Below, one piece after another: positions 47,993 through 55,981 of a stretch of 64,000 nt of DNA (position 1 is its first letter; every line of letters begins with the position of its first letter). Position numbers and translations under genes: made by a program. The notes below the pieces were generated by a model. The model searched no databases. It saw only the letters and a program-made list of their open reading frames with translations, and was not told the origin of the DNA. Source of the stretch: Actinomyces massiliensis 4401292 (GTDB taxonomy: Bacteria > Actinomycetota > Actinomycetes > Actinomycetales > Actinomycetaceae); NCBI RefSeq assembly GCF_000269805.1, contig NZ_JH711483.1, positions 1 to 64,000 on the forward strand. The letters run 5' to 3'.

Positions 47993-48979
47993 TTGAGCAA
48001 TCCATTCTTCTCTCGCAGCGCGGCCTTCAACGGCCGCGGCTCCGTCGCCGCACCTCCACAGTCGATGACGCCCAACGGCTACCCGACAATGCCCGGGTAC
48101 CAGCCCGGCCAACCCAGCCAGGCCGGCTACGGCCAGCCCAGCCAGCCCGGCTACGGTATCGGCACCAGTACCGCTTACGGCGCGGGCTACGGCCAGGGCT
48201 ATGGCCGGCCCGCTCAGGTCTCTGCCGAGCAGGTCGCCGATCTGGAGAGCCAGTACGGCGCGCCGAGCGCCACCAATGTCGACCGCGGACGCATGACGTA
48301 TGACGACGTCATCGTGCGCACCGCCGGCATGTTCGCCATCATCCTCGGCGTGGGAGCCGTGGTCTGGCGGCTCGCCACCAACCCGGCCACGATGGGCTAC
48401 GGCTACCTCGCCATGCTCGTCGGCTGTATCGGTGCCCTCGTCCTGGGGCTCGTCAACTCCTTCAAGCGGGAGCCCAGCCCCGTCCTCATCATGGCCTACG
48501 CGGTCTTCGAGGGCGCCATGCTCGGGGCGTTCTCCGGGGTCATGGAGTTCGTGTACCCCGGCATCGTGATGCAGGCGATGATCGCCACCGCGGCGACCTT
48601 CATCGTCATGCTGTGCGCCTACAAGTTCGCCGGCTTTCGCGTCTCGGGCAGGGTGGCGCGCATTTTCGTGATCGCCATGTGCGGCTACCTGCTGTTCAGC
48701 GTGGTCAACTTCGGCCTCATGATCACGGGTGTCTCAACCGATCCGTGGGGTCTGCGCGGTGTGGAGGTCTTCGGGATTCCCCTGGGACTGATCGTCGGCC
48801 TCCTGGCCGTGGTCATGGCGTCCGTCAGCCTCGCCATGGACTTCGAGGCCATCCAGCGGGGCGTTGAGCGGGGTCTGCCGACGAAGTACGCCTGGTCGGG
48901 CGCCTTCGGGCTCGTGCTGACCATCGTGTGGCTCTACGTCGAGTTCCTCCGCATCCTGGCCATCCTGCGCGACAACTGA
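47993..48979 (+). CDS. BAX inhibitor-1/YccA-family membrane protein
   Basis: A 328-residue protein with a Gln/Gly/Tyr-rich cytoplasmic tail of about 85 residues (repeats like QPSQPGYG) and seven hydrophobic helices. Helix blocks such as GMFAIILGVGAVVW, AYAVFEGAMLGAFSG, TFIVMLCAYKF and SLAMDFEAIQRGVERGLP identify the Bax1-I family; the last includes the conserved Asp of the pH-sensing pair. TTG 47993 with GAGAGG 8 bases upstream. A calcium-leak or stress role is known only for distant relatives. Confidence 0.88.
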   Translation: MSNPFFSRSAAFNGRGSVAAPPQSMTPNGYPTMPGYQPGQPSQAGYGQPSQPGYGIGTSTAYGAGYGQGYGRPAQVSAEQVADLESQYGAPSATNVDRGRMTYDDVIVRTAGMFAIILGVGAVVWRLATNPATMGYGYLAMLVGCIGALVLGLVNSFKREPSPVLIMAYAVFEGAMLGAFSGVMEFVYPGIVMQAMIATAATFIVMLCAYKFAGFRVSGRVARIFVIAMCGYLLFSVVNFGLMITGVSTDPWGLRGVEVFGIPLGLIVGLLAVVMASVSLAMDFEAIQRGVERGLPTKYAWSGAFGLVLTIVWLYVEFLRILAILRDN

Positions 48980-49006
48980 CACTGACGCAGAAACAGGCGC
49001 AGAGCT

Positions 49007-49062
49007 GAACTGAGCTGAGCCGTCGCGGGCCGTCGCGGGTCCCGGGCGGCTCAGCTCAGTTC
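49007..49062 (+). terminator. stem-loop after the BAX-inhibitor-like gene
   Basis: GAACTGAGCTGAGCCG (49007-49022) pairs perfectly over 16 bp with its complement at 49047-49062. The 24-base GC-rich loop contains a duplicated GTCGCGGG. No T-tract. Confidence 0.6.
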
Positions 49063-49107
49063 GCGCTGGGCCGAGGGCCGCGGCGCCGACAGCCGGACCG
49101 CCTCACG

Positions 49108-49120
49108 TAGGCTCCGAGGC
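49108..49120 (+). promoter_or_regulatory. leaderless promoter of the FKBP gene
   Basis: TAGGCT (49108-49113), 7 bases, ATG at 49121. CCGACA 16 bases upstream is a possible -35. Confidence 0.6.
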
Positions 49121-49528
49121 ATGATCAACACCAACATGCCCTCCGTCGAGGGCGCCAAGGGCACCAAGCCCGCGCTCACCTTCCCCGGGACCGACGCCCC
49201 CGAGGGGCTTCAGGTCCAGGTCCTCGACGCCGGCGACGGCAAGGTGGTCGAGGCCGGCGACACCATCGTCGCCCACTACTTGGGTCAGGTCTGGAACGGC
49301 GACGTCTTCGACAACTCCTACGATCGCGGCCAGCCGCTCGACTTCCAGGTCGGCGTCGGCATGGTCATCCGCGGCTGGGACGACGCTCTTGTCGGCCAGC
49401 GCGTCGGCTCCCGTCTGCTGCTGTCCATCCCCTCCGAGCTCGGCTACGGCGACCGCGGCGTTCCGCAGGCCGGCATCAGGGGCGGGGACACTCTCGTCTT
49501 CGTCACCGAGATCCTCGGCGTCATCTGA
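49121..49528 (+). CDS. FKBP-type peptidyl-prolyl isomerase
   Basis: A 135-residue cytoplasmic FKBP with no signal peptide. Family core: VVEAGDTIVAHYLGQVWNGDVFDNSYDRGQPLDFQVG, VIRGWDDALVGQRVGSRLLLSIPSELGYG, and GDTLVFVTEILGV. It helps protein folding; FK506-pocket residues (Tyr in HYLG, Phe in VFDNS, Trp in GWDDAL) are conserved. Confidence 0.95.
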   Translation: MINTNMPSVEGAKGTKPALTFPGTDAPEGLQVQVLDAGDGKVVEAGDTIVAHYLGQVWNGDVFDNSYDRGQPLDFQVGVGMVIRGWDDALVGQRVGSRLLLSIPSELGYGDRGVPQAGIRGGDTLVFVTEILGVI

Positions 49529-49600
49529 GGTCTGATCGCGCAATCGCCTGAGTCGCCTCGTGCCGCTGCACAGCGGCGTCGAGGAGAGTCGCCGGAGAGG

Positions 49601-49648
49601 GCCGCGCCCTCACCGCCTCCCTCATGGGAGCAGCGGTGAGGGCGCGGC
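49601..49648. terminator. bidirectional stem-loop between convergent genes
   Basis: GCCGCGCCCTCACCGC (49601-49616) pairs perfectly with 49633-49648, with a smaller internal hairpin CTCCC-TCAT-GGGAG. It sits between the FKBP gene and the leftward LAKTG gene and would serve both. Confidence 0.65.
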
Positions 49649-49792
49649 TCAGTTCATCGGCCGTTGCGGCGCCTGCTCCTTCGCCCATGATGCTGACGGC
49701 GCAGGTGCCGCCGGACGGAGCAGGGGCGCTCCAGGGGTGAAGCCGGTGTGAGGCGCCGCATGCGGAATCGGCTGCTGCAGGGCTCTTGCGGC

Positions 49793-50938
49793 TCAGGCGC
49801 GGCGCGCTCGCCTGAGTGCTGCGGTGCCCGCCACGGCCAGGAGCGAGGCAACGCCGAGAACACCCATGGTCCCGACACCGGTCTTGGCCAGGCCGCCGGG
49901 CGCGCCCGCCTTGGGGGTGCTCCGGCCGGGGTCGCCCATGGAGGAGGCGCTCGGGTCGGTGCCCTGCCCGGGGTCCGACGACGAGGTCGGCGCGGTGGTG
50001 CTGGTGGTCGACGACGATGCGGATGACGACGCCGACGGCGAGACTGAAGGCGACGCCGACGGCTCAGCCGTGGCGCTGGGCGAGGCTGTGGCGCTGGGCG
50101 ATGCCGGCGGCGCCGGGGTCGGGTCGGCGGCGGCCATGGTGGTGATGCGGAAGGACGGGGCGGTCACCGGCACGCCGTCCACGACGATCTCCGGGGTGTG
50201 GGTGGCCTCCTCGCCATTGCCCGCAGGAGCCTGACGGGTCACCGGTACCGAAGCCGTCCAAGTCCCATTCTCCACCGTGCCGGTCACGGCCTCCCCGTCA
50301 ACCGTGACCGTGGGAGGCGTGGCCGGCGCATCGGGGGCGGCTGGGGCGGGCGGCGTCTGCGAGTCCAGCGTCCAGGCCGCCAGGACCTCCCCGCCGAAAT
50401 TGCCGCGGCGGAAGGCGGTCAGGGTCGTGCCGCCGTCGGGAATCGTGCAGGTCACGGTTGTCTCCTCGCCGGGATTCAGCTTCTGCTCCTCGGGAGAACA
50501 GGTCCCGCCGTCCAGCTCCGTGCCGGTGGCATCGGTGATGTGGAAGCGCATGTCAGCGGGATTCGCGAACAGGCCCTCGTTGTTCTTCACGGTCAGGGAG
50601 GCCCGGCGCGGTGAATCGGGGGAGGCCTGCGAGGGGACGGCGACCTGGTAGTTCCGGGTGACGGTGCTGCCCGGTTCCACATCCAGGGCATCGGCCGGGG
50701 AGTCCGTCAGCGTGGCCGTTGCGTCGCCCCAGACGGCGTCAGGGGCGGGTTGGACGTCCGTGTAGGAGGCTGAGACGGTGCCGAAGTGGCCGGTGCCCAT
50801 GCACATGAAGCCGCTTCCGGCGCACGTGAGGATCGGCTGATCCGCGGCGGCAGTGGGGGCCAGCAGGGCGCTCCCGGCAACAAGGGCGACTGCGCCGGCC
50901 GCAGTGAGGTGGCGAATGAGGGGACGGCGGTGTCTCAT
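49793..50938 (-). CDS. Secreted wall-anchored protein with LAKTG motif
   Basis: A 380-residue exported protein from ATG 50938 (MRHRRPLIRHL; GGATCC-like site upstream). The signal peptide (AAGAVALVAGSALLAPTAAA-DQ) is followed by a beta-rich domain with four Cys residues (LTCAGSGFMCMG; TCSPEEQ; VTCTIPDGG). A Ser/Thr/Ala/Pro stalk of about 60 residues leads to LAKTG (349-353), a membrane helix and RRARRA. Like the LASTG protein it fits class E sortase anchoring. The stalk is a plausible Pmt substrate. Ligand unknown. Confidence 0.8.
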   Translation of the reverse strand: MRHRRPLIRHLTAAGAVALVAGSALLAPTAAADQPILTCAGSGFMCMGTGHFGTVSASYTDVQPAPDAVWGDATATLTDSPADALDVEPGSTVTRNYQVAVPSQASPDSPRRASLTVKNNEGLFANPADMRFHITDATGTELDGGTCSPEEQKLNPGEETTVTCTIPDGGTTLTAFRRGNFGGEVLAAWTLDSQTPPAPAAPDAPATPPTVTVDGEAVTGTVENGTWTASVPVTRQAPAGNGEEATHTPEIVVDGVPVTAPSFRITTMAAADPTPAPPASPSATASPSATAEPSASPSVSPSASSSASSSTTSTTAPTSSSDPGQGTDPSASSMGDPGRSTPKAGAPGGLAKTGVGTMGVLGVASLLAVAGTAALRRARRA

Positions 50939-51168
50939 GAATGGGATCCTCTCGGAAGGCGGGAGAAGGGCTAGGTGAGGCCACCCTAACCATGATGTGG
51001 GCCGGGCGAATCTTAGGTCGATGGGATGCCTCACGGCGGCGAGGGGGGCGGTGGATCGGCCCGAATCGGGGTTTCCGGGTCAGGGCTCACCGGCTCCTGA
51101 ATCAGTGGTCCCTGGCCAAGGTGGCGGTTCCATGCCAGAGCGCTGTCCTGCCGGATGTGCCAGATGAG

Positions 51169-51257
51169 GAGTCCCCTGCGCGCGACCGGAAGAGCCCTCC
51201 ATCGCGATCGCCCCCACGCTGGGGCCAACGAGTCCCCTGCGCGCGACCGGAAGAGCC
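51169..51257. repeat. two 28-bp direct repeats with a 33-bp spacer
   Basis: GAGTCCCCTGCGCGCGACCG and 8 further bases (GAAGAGCC) occur identically at 51169-51196 and 51230-51257. The 61-bp period equals that of type I-E CRISPR arrays, and 19 of 28 positions match an actinobacterial I-E repeat I remember. No third repeat and no cas gene are present, so the CRISPR reading is weak. Confidence 0.75.
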
Positions 51258-51299
51258 GCGTCCTGCGGGCGAGGTATCCAAGGTATCGAGGTAGTCTGG

Positions 51300-51510
51300 T
51301 CGCGGCGCAACTGCGCCACACCCGGTTGCACGAATTGCACGGTCCGGAGGAAGTCCGGATGACGCCGCTGGGACCGTGAGCGGCCCCGAGTCCGCAAGGG
51401 CGAGCGATAACAGCGATAACCAGGCGTTCGTCACCCACGGCATGAGGGTTCATCGCCGCTGCCGTTGGGACTCCAGCTGCCGCCGGGTGCGATTACTCGC
51501 ACCCGAAGGA
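51300..51510 (+). ncRNA. candidate yjdF-type riboswitch leader
   Basis: About 200 bases between a likely promoter and the yjdF gene hold several stems: GGCGCA-AC-TGCGCC (about 51317), CGGTCC/GGACCG closing a loop with GGAGGAAGTCC (about 51338-51380), a long-range GAGTCC/GGACTC pairing (about 51390 and 51469), and CGGGTGCG-ATTACT-CGCACCCG ending just before the AAGGAG ribosome site. yjdF genes are commonly preceded by the yjdF RNA, a riboswitch class reported to bind aza-aromatics. Position and gene identity support the call; I cannot align to the covariance model. Confidence 0.55.
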
Positions 51511-51517
51511 GTTCTCA

Positions 51518-52060
51518 GTGCCCTCGTCATCCTCGTCGTCCCGGCTTCCAAGCGCTCCGCCCCTGCCGACTGTCTCGGCCCGGTTCACCATCTTCTTCGA
51601 TGGGCAGTTCTGGGTCGGTGTCCTCGAGCACAGCAGTGGGGCCGACGGCGGCGGCACCGCTGGAGGGGCTGCTGATGGGGGCGCGGTACGCGCCGTTCGC
51701 GCCTCCAAGCACGTGTTCGGTGCGGAGCCCAGCGATATGGAGGTGCATGCCTTCCTCCTCGCCCATGGCGGCGACCTCATCGACAGTGTCGAGGGCTCGA
51801 CGCCAGTGACTGCCGCCGGCCGCGCCGGCGGTGCCGGACCCGTTGGCCCTGCGGTCAATCCCAAGCGCGCCGCCCGTCAGGCGGCCAAGGAGGCGGCCCG
51901 TTCCCGCCCTTCCACTGCAGCCCAAGCGGCGCTCGCGGCCTCCCGCCAGGAGCAGTCGGCCCGGGCGAAGCAGGAACGGGGACGGCGCCGCCGCCGGCAG
52001 GCGGATGAGGCCTGGGCCCGGCGCCGAGAACGGGCCAAGCGCCGCCATCGTGGGCGTTGA
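51518..52060 (+). CDS. yjdF: YjdF family protein (DUF2992)
   Basis: A 180-residue protein. The family core is plain: ARFTIFFDGQFWVGVLE near residue 20, then ASKHVFGAEPSDMEVHAFLL and NPKRAARQAAKEAA ... AQAALAASRQEQ, and a very basic, Arg-rich coiled C-terminus ending RRHRGR. The biochemical role is unproven; relatives are induced by aromatic heterocycles through an RNA leader. GTG 51518 has AAGGAG 6 bases upstream. The first nine residues are mostly Ser. Confidence 0.87.
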   Translation: MPSSSSSSRLPSAPPLPTVSARFTIFFDGQFWVGVLEHSSGADGGGTAGGAADGGAVRAVRASKHVFGAEPSDMEVHAFLLAHGGDLIDSVEGSTPVTAAGRAGGAGPVGPAVNPKRAARQAAKEAARSRPSTAAQAALAASRQEQSARAKQERGRRRRRQADEAWARRRERAKRRHRGR

Positions 52061-52819
52061 TCGGGGCGAACCGTATACCGGGGATGGGCGGTCAGCCCTG
52101 GCGAGTCCCGTATGTGATGCCGGTTTCCTGCGGTGTTTGGTTGTTGTGTTGGGGCGTGGACCGTGGCGCGGGTGGGCGTTGTGGGTCCCAGATTCTTGGC
52201 CACCACTCACCGGGAGCGCCCCCGCGATGCCCGCTGGAGCAAGGATGTGTCCAAAACGGAGGGGATCAACGCTCCAGCCGACCCGGCATCCCACAGGAAA
52301 TGGCGCGATGACCTGCATCGTCAGAATCGGCGCAGCCGCTCCGGGGATAGATCCCCTCCGTTTTGGACATCCTGGCCGAAATTTCTCTCGCCCGGGCTTG
52401 ATGGCAGTGGCGCAAGGCGGACGTTGCGCAATTGCCGCTCATCCCATGCGCAGGCGCGCCGGTTCCGCGGCGCACGTGCGGGATACCACGGTGCTGTGCC
52501 TCACTATTGGCCTCACTATTGCTGTGGAGTCCTTTTCTTCCGTATCTGCCGCATCTGCCGCCCTGATACCGCCTCGCCATCCCCGCCTCTGTGCTCCGGA
52601 GCCTTTAACGACAGGTGCTGGCGGCCCGGCCGTCCCCGGCGGGCGCACCGGATGGTTGCCCCCTCGGCCCCTGCCACGGGTGTGTGGGCGGATCGCGGCG
52701 CGTCGCAGCCCGGCGCCGCAGACTACGCTTGGGCCGACACGGCGTCGTGAAGCGTCGGCCTCCTCTGCGGTCGGCTCCTGCGACGCTGTTCCCCGTCAGC
52801 ACGTCCGCAAAGGATCGCC
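52061..52819. other. 759-bp intergenic region between yjdF and ilvD
   Basis: No gene survives inspection; the open frames here lack ribosome sites and family resemblance. It contains the MITE-like element at 52248-52369. The 250 bases before ilvD are GC-rich. I see no run of Ile/Leu/Val codons that would mark an attenuator peptide and no T-box-like bulge. Confidence 0.55.
52248..52369. mobile_element. MITE-like element, family B copy 3 (122 bp)
   Basis: Same length as copy 1 and differing from it at about three positions, although 38 kb away. Ends are TGTCCAAAACGGAGGGGATC and its perfect complement. The flanks extend the symmetry (AGGATG at the left, ATCCT at the right) with two extra bases in the left arm. 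Confidence 0.8.
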
Positions 52820-54706
52820 ATGCCGCAGTACCGCAGCGCCACCTCCACCACCGGCCGCAATATGGCCGGCGCCCGCGCCCTGTGGCGCGCCACTGGCGTC
52901 AAGGACTCCGATTTCGGCAAACCGATCATTGCGATCGCCAATTCTTTCACCCAGTTCGTGCCCGGGCACGTGGGCCTGCGCGACGTCGGCCGCCTCGTGG
53001 CCACGCAGATCGAGGCCGCCGGCGGCATTGCCAAGGAGTTCAACACCATCGCCGTGGACGACGGCATCGCCATGGGCCACGACGGCATGCTCTACTCCCT
53101 GCCCAGCCGGGACCTGATCGCCGACTCCGTGGAGTACATGGTCTCCGCGCACTGCGCCGACGCTCTGGTGTGCATCTCCAACTGCGACAAGATCACCCCG
53201 GGCATGCTCATGGCCTCCATGCGCCTGAACATCCCCACCATCTTCGTCTCCGGCGGGCCGATGGAGTCGGGCAAGATGGTCGCCGCCGACGGCGCCACCC
53301 GCAAGCTCGACCTCATCGACGCCATGATGGACGCCGCCGACCCCACCGTGGCCGACGAGACCATCAGTGCCATCGAGCGCCTGGCCTGCCCGACCTGCGG
53401 CTCCTGCTCCGGCATGTTCACCGCGAACTCCATGAACTGCCTCACCGAGGCTCTCGGGCTGGCGCTGCCGATGAACGGCTCCCTGCTGGCCACGCACGCG
53501 GACCGCGGCGAGCTGTTCCAGGAGGTGGGACGACAGATCGTCGAGATCACCAGGGCCTACTACGAGCAGGAGGACGCCACTGTCCTGCCGCGCTCCATCG
53601 CCACCAAGGCGGCCTTCGAGAACGCCATGAGCCTGGACATCGCCATGGGCGGGTCCACCAACACCGTCCTTCACCTGCTGGCCGCGGCCCAGGAGGCGAA
53701 GGTCGACTTCACCATGGCGGACATCGATCGTCTCTCCCGCAAGGTGCCACATCTGGCCAAGGTGGCGCCCTCGACGAACCTTTACCACATTGAGGACGTC
53801 CATCGCGCCGGCGGGATCATGGGGCTTCTCGGCGAACTCGACCGCTGCGGCCTGCTGGACACCACGACGTCCACCGTGCTGCGGGGCACGCTGGCCGATT
53901 CCCTGGCCGCCTACGACATCGCGCGCCCCGGCGCCGACGGCGTGCCCGGCTCGGAGATCTCCGAGGCGGTTCGCACCCGCTACCTCGCCGCCCCCGCGGG
54001 CGTGCGCACCACCACCATGTTCGGCCAGGCCTCGCGCTGGGACTCCCTGGACACCGATCGTGAGGCGGGCTGCATACGCGACATGGCGCACGCCTACTCC
54101 GCCGACGGAGGACTGGCGGTGCTGTTCGGCAACATCGCGGAGAAGGGCTGCATCGTCAAGACCGCGGGCGTGGACGCCTCGATCCTGACCTTCGCGGGTC
54201 CCGCCGTCGTCTTCGAGTCTCAGGACACCGCTGTCGAGGGTATCCTCAGCAAGAAGGTCAAGTCCGGCGACGTCGTCATCATCAACCACGAGGGTCCGCG
54301 CGGCGGTCCGGGCATGCAGGAGATGCTGTATCCGACCACGTACATCAAGTCCATGCACCTGGGCAAGGAGTGCGCGCTGCTGACCGACGGCCGCTTCTCC
54401 GGGGGCACCTCGGGGCTGTCCATCGGCCACGTCTCCCCGGAGGCGGCCGCCGGCGGGCTCATCGGTCTGGTGCGCGACGGCGACCGCATCGAGATCGACA
54501 TCCCGCAGCGCCGTATCGAGCTCATGGTCGATGACGACGAGATCGCCCGCCGCCGTGCAGAGGAGGAGGCCCGCGGGAGCGACGCGTGGTCGCCGCACGC
54601 TCCGCGCCCCCGCAGGATCAGTGCTGCGCTGCGCGCCTACGCCATGCTGGCCACGAGTGCCGACGTCGGCGCGGTGCGCGACCTGTCCAAGTTGCCGCGG
54701 TACTGA
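52820..54706 (+). CDS. ilvD: Dihydroxy-acid dehydratase
   Basis: A 628-residue iron-sulfur enzyme of valine, leucine and isoleucine synthesis. Motifs: [14 protein letters not shown], Cys in [28 protein letters not shown] (cluster and Mg2+ region), [23 protein letters not shown] and [20 protein letters not shown]. It has the long bacterial form (about 615 residues in E. coli). AAAGGA lies 7-8 bases before ATG 52820. ilvA lies 3.3 kb away, so the window holds two separated branched-chain genes. Confidence 0.96.
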   Translation: MPQYRSATSTTGRNMAGARALWRATGVKDSDFGKPIIAIANSFTQFVPGHVGLRDVGRLVATQIEAAGGIAKEFNTIAVDDGIAMGHDGMLYSLPSRDLIADSVEYMVSAHCADALVCISNCDKITPGMLMASMRLNIPTIFVSGGPMESGKMVAADGATRKLDLIDAMMDAADPTVADETISAIERLACPTCGSCSGMFTANSMNCLTEALGLALPMNGSLLATHADRGELFQEVGRQIVEITRAYYEQEDATVLPRSIATKAAFENAMSLDIAMGGSTNTVLHLLAAAQEAKVDFTMADIDRLSRKVPHLAKVAPSTNLYHIEDVHRAGGIMGLLGELDRCGLLDTTTSTVLRGTLADSLAAYDIARPGADGVPGSEISEAVRTRYLAAPAGVRTTTMFGQASRWDSLDTDREAGCIRDMAHAYSADGGLAVLFGNIAEKGCIVKTAGVDASILTFAGPAVVFESQDTAVEGILSKKVKSGDVVIINHEGPRGGPGMQEMLYPTTYIKSMHLGKECALLTDGRFSGGTSGLSIGHVSPEAAAGGLIGLVRDGDRIEIDIPQRRIELMVDDDEIARRRAEEEARGSDAWSPHAPRPRRISAALRAYAMLATSADVGAVRDLSKLPRY

Positions 54707-54865
54707 CGGCGTTCGTCCATCGCGGAGGTTGAGAGCCGAGGATGAGAGCCGGCGAGCCCGACGAGCGCTGAGAAATGGCGTCGTCGTGCAGAATTCTTAT
54801 TCGCCTTTGGGCGTAGCGCTGATTTTAAACCTCCAGTATGGACAACAGAGGCACCGGTCCTGGTT

Positions 54866-55414
54866 TTAGCGGGGGGAGTGTCGGATGATGAGCCAGCCGC
54901 GACCCAGGGGGCGCTCGAGAAGGAGGACGGTGTCATCGAAGTCCCATTCCCAGGGGTTGGTAATGCTGTTGGCGTCGACGTCCTCTAGGTCCTTATTCTC
55001 CGGCCGTACTGTCGGGTAACGTTCAATGATTTCGCCATTTAAACCGATGTGTGTGGTGACGTAGGTGCGGATGTTGGTGTCGGTGGCGGTGAAGGCGATG
55101 ATGTAACCCCAGCCGCCGGGGTATGAGGCGGCGAAGTTGGTGGCGGGGCTGACGGAGGTGACCTCGGCGTCCTGGGGCAGCTCGCGGCCTTTGCCGATGG
55201 CGAGGATATCGTCGAGGTGATCCATATCGGCCGGGTAGGGCGCGTCCGGCTGGACACTGGCAGTGCCGGTCGCCTGAGCAGTCTGAGATGTACGGGCAGC
55301 GGTAGATGAGCTGCCTGGGTCCGGCAGACCGCACCCAGCAGCAGTGGCAGCAGCCAGTATGAGAGCTGTGCTGGTTGCTGTGCGCCGTGCGAGTGCGTGC
55401 CTGCTGCTTATCAT
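54866..55414 (-). CDS. Putative immunity lipoprotein 1
   Basis: A 182-residue lipoprotein: signal helix ending TAAGC-GLPDPG (Cys 28). Its mature part is about 70-80% identical to the next gene. Shared blocks include STAARTSQTAQATGTASVQP, YPADMDHLDDILA, TATDTNIRTYVTTHIGLNGE and LLLERPLGRGWLII. Differences cluster in three patches (GKGREL, AASYPGG, EWDFDDTV), a mosaic typical of recognition surfaces under diversification. A 132-bp stretch (54974-55105) is identical to 55541-55672. Last gene of the toxin cassette. Immunity function is inferred from position, duplication and membrane anchoring. Confidence 0.7.
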   Translation of the reverse strand: MISSRHALARRTATSTALILAAATAAGCGLPDPGSSSTAARTSQTAQATGTASVQPDAPYPADMDHLDDILAIGKGRELPQDAEVTSVSPATNFAASYPGGWGYIIAFTATDTNIRTYVTTHIGLNGEIIERYPTVRPENKDLEDVDANSITNPWEWDFDDTVLLLERPLGRGWLIIRHSPR

Positions 55415-55432
55415 GGGCTGGTTCTAGTGGTT

Positions 55433-55981
55433 TTAGCGAGTGGAGCCGCGGATGATGAGCCAGCCGCGGCCCAGGGGGCGTTCGAGGAGAAGTATGGCGT
55501 CCCCGAAGTTGGTGTTCCAGGGGTTGGTGATGCTGTTGAGGTCGACGTCCTCTAGGTCCTTATTCTCCGGCCGTACTGTCGGGTAACGTTCAATGATTTC
55601 GCCATTTAAACCGATGTGTGTGGTGACGTAGGTGCGGATGTTGGTGTCGGTGGCGGTGAAGGCGATGATGTAGCCCCAGCCGTTTGGGACTCGTGTGGCG
55701 AAGTTGGTGGCGGGGCTGACGGAGGTGATTTCGGCGTCTTGGGGCAGTGTGTGGCCGTCGCCGCTGGCGAGGATATCGTCCAGGTGGTCCATGTCGGCCG
55801 GGTAGGGTGCGTCCGGCTGGACGCTGGCGGTGCCGGTCGCCTGAGCAGTCTGAGATGTACGGGCAGCGGTAGATGAGTTGTCGGGGCGTGGCAGACCGCA
55901 CCCCGTTATAGCAGTCAGGGTCAGGACTGCGCTGACCGCACCAGCTGCCGTACGCCACATGAATTCGTGTCTTGTTCTCAT
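55433..55981 (-). CDS. Putative immunity lipoprotein 2
   Basis: A 182-residue lipoprotein with lipobox AITGC and the same fold as its downstream paralogue. Its variable patches read GDGHTL, ATRVPNG and NTNFGDAI. ATG 55981 overlaps the effector stop by 4 bases (55978-55981), so it is translated together with the toxin, as expected for a cognate immunity protein. The downstream paralogue may protect against a toxin variant. No known family is recognised. Confidence 0.75.
   Translation of the reverse strand: MRTRHEFMWRTAAGAVSAVLTLTAITGCGLPRPDNSSTAARTSQTAQATGTASVQPDAPYPADMDHLDDILASGDGHTLPQDAEITSVSPATNFATRVPNGWGYIIAFTATDTNIRTYVTTHIGLNGEIIERYPTVRPENKDLEDVDLNSITNPWNTNFGDAILLLERPLGRGWLIIRGSTR

Larger units (their letters stand above)
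50939..51517. other. 579-bp intergenic region before yjdF
   Basis: No gene. It carries the promoter of the leftward LAKTG gene near its left end, two 28-bp direct repeats 33 bases apart (51169-51257), and a long, structured leader of the yjdF gene (about 51300-51510). Confidence 0.6.

Noticed and set aside
51340-51380. RNase P RNA suggested by GGAGGAAGTCCGGA
   Set aside because: The rest of the conserved RNase P core is absent and the segment leads straight into yjdF.
52600-52819. An attenuator or T-box leader before ilvD
   Set aside because: No run of Ile, Leu or Val codons and no recognisable T-box or terminator pair could be found.
51831-53117. A 428-codon frame spanning yjdF, the MITE-like element and the start of ilvD
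   Set aside because: It overlaps two conserved genes in another frame and reads through a repeat element.
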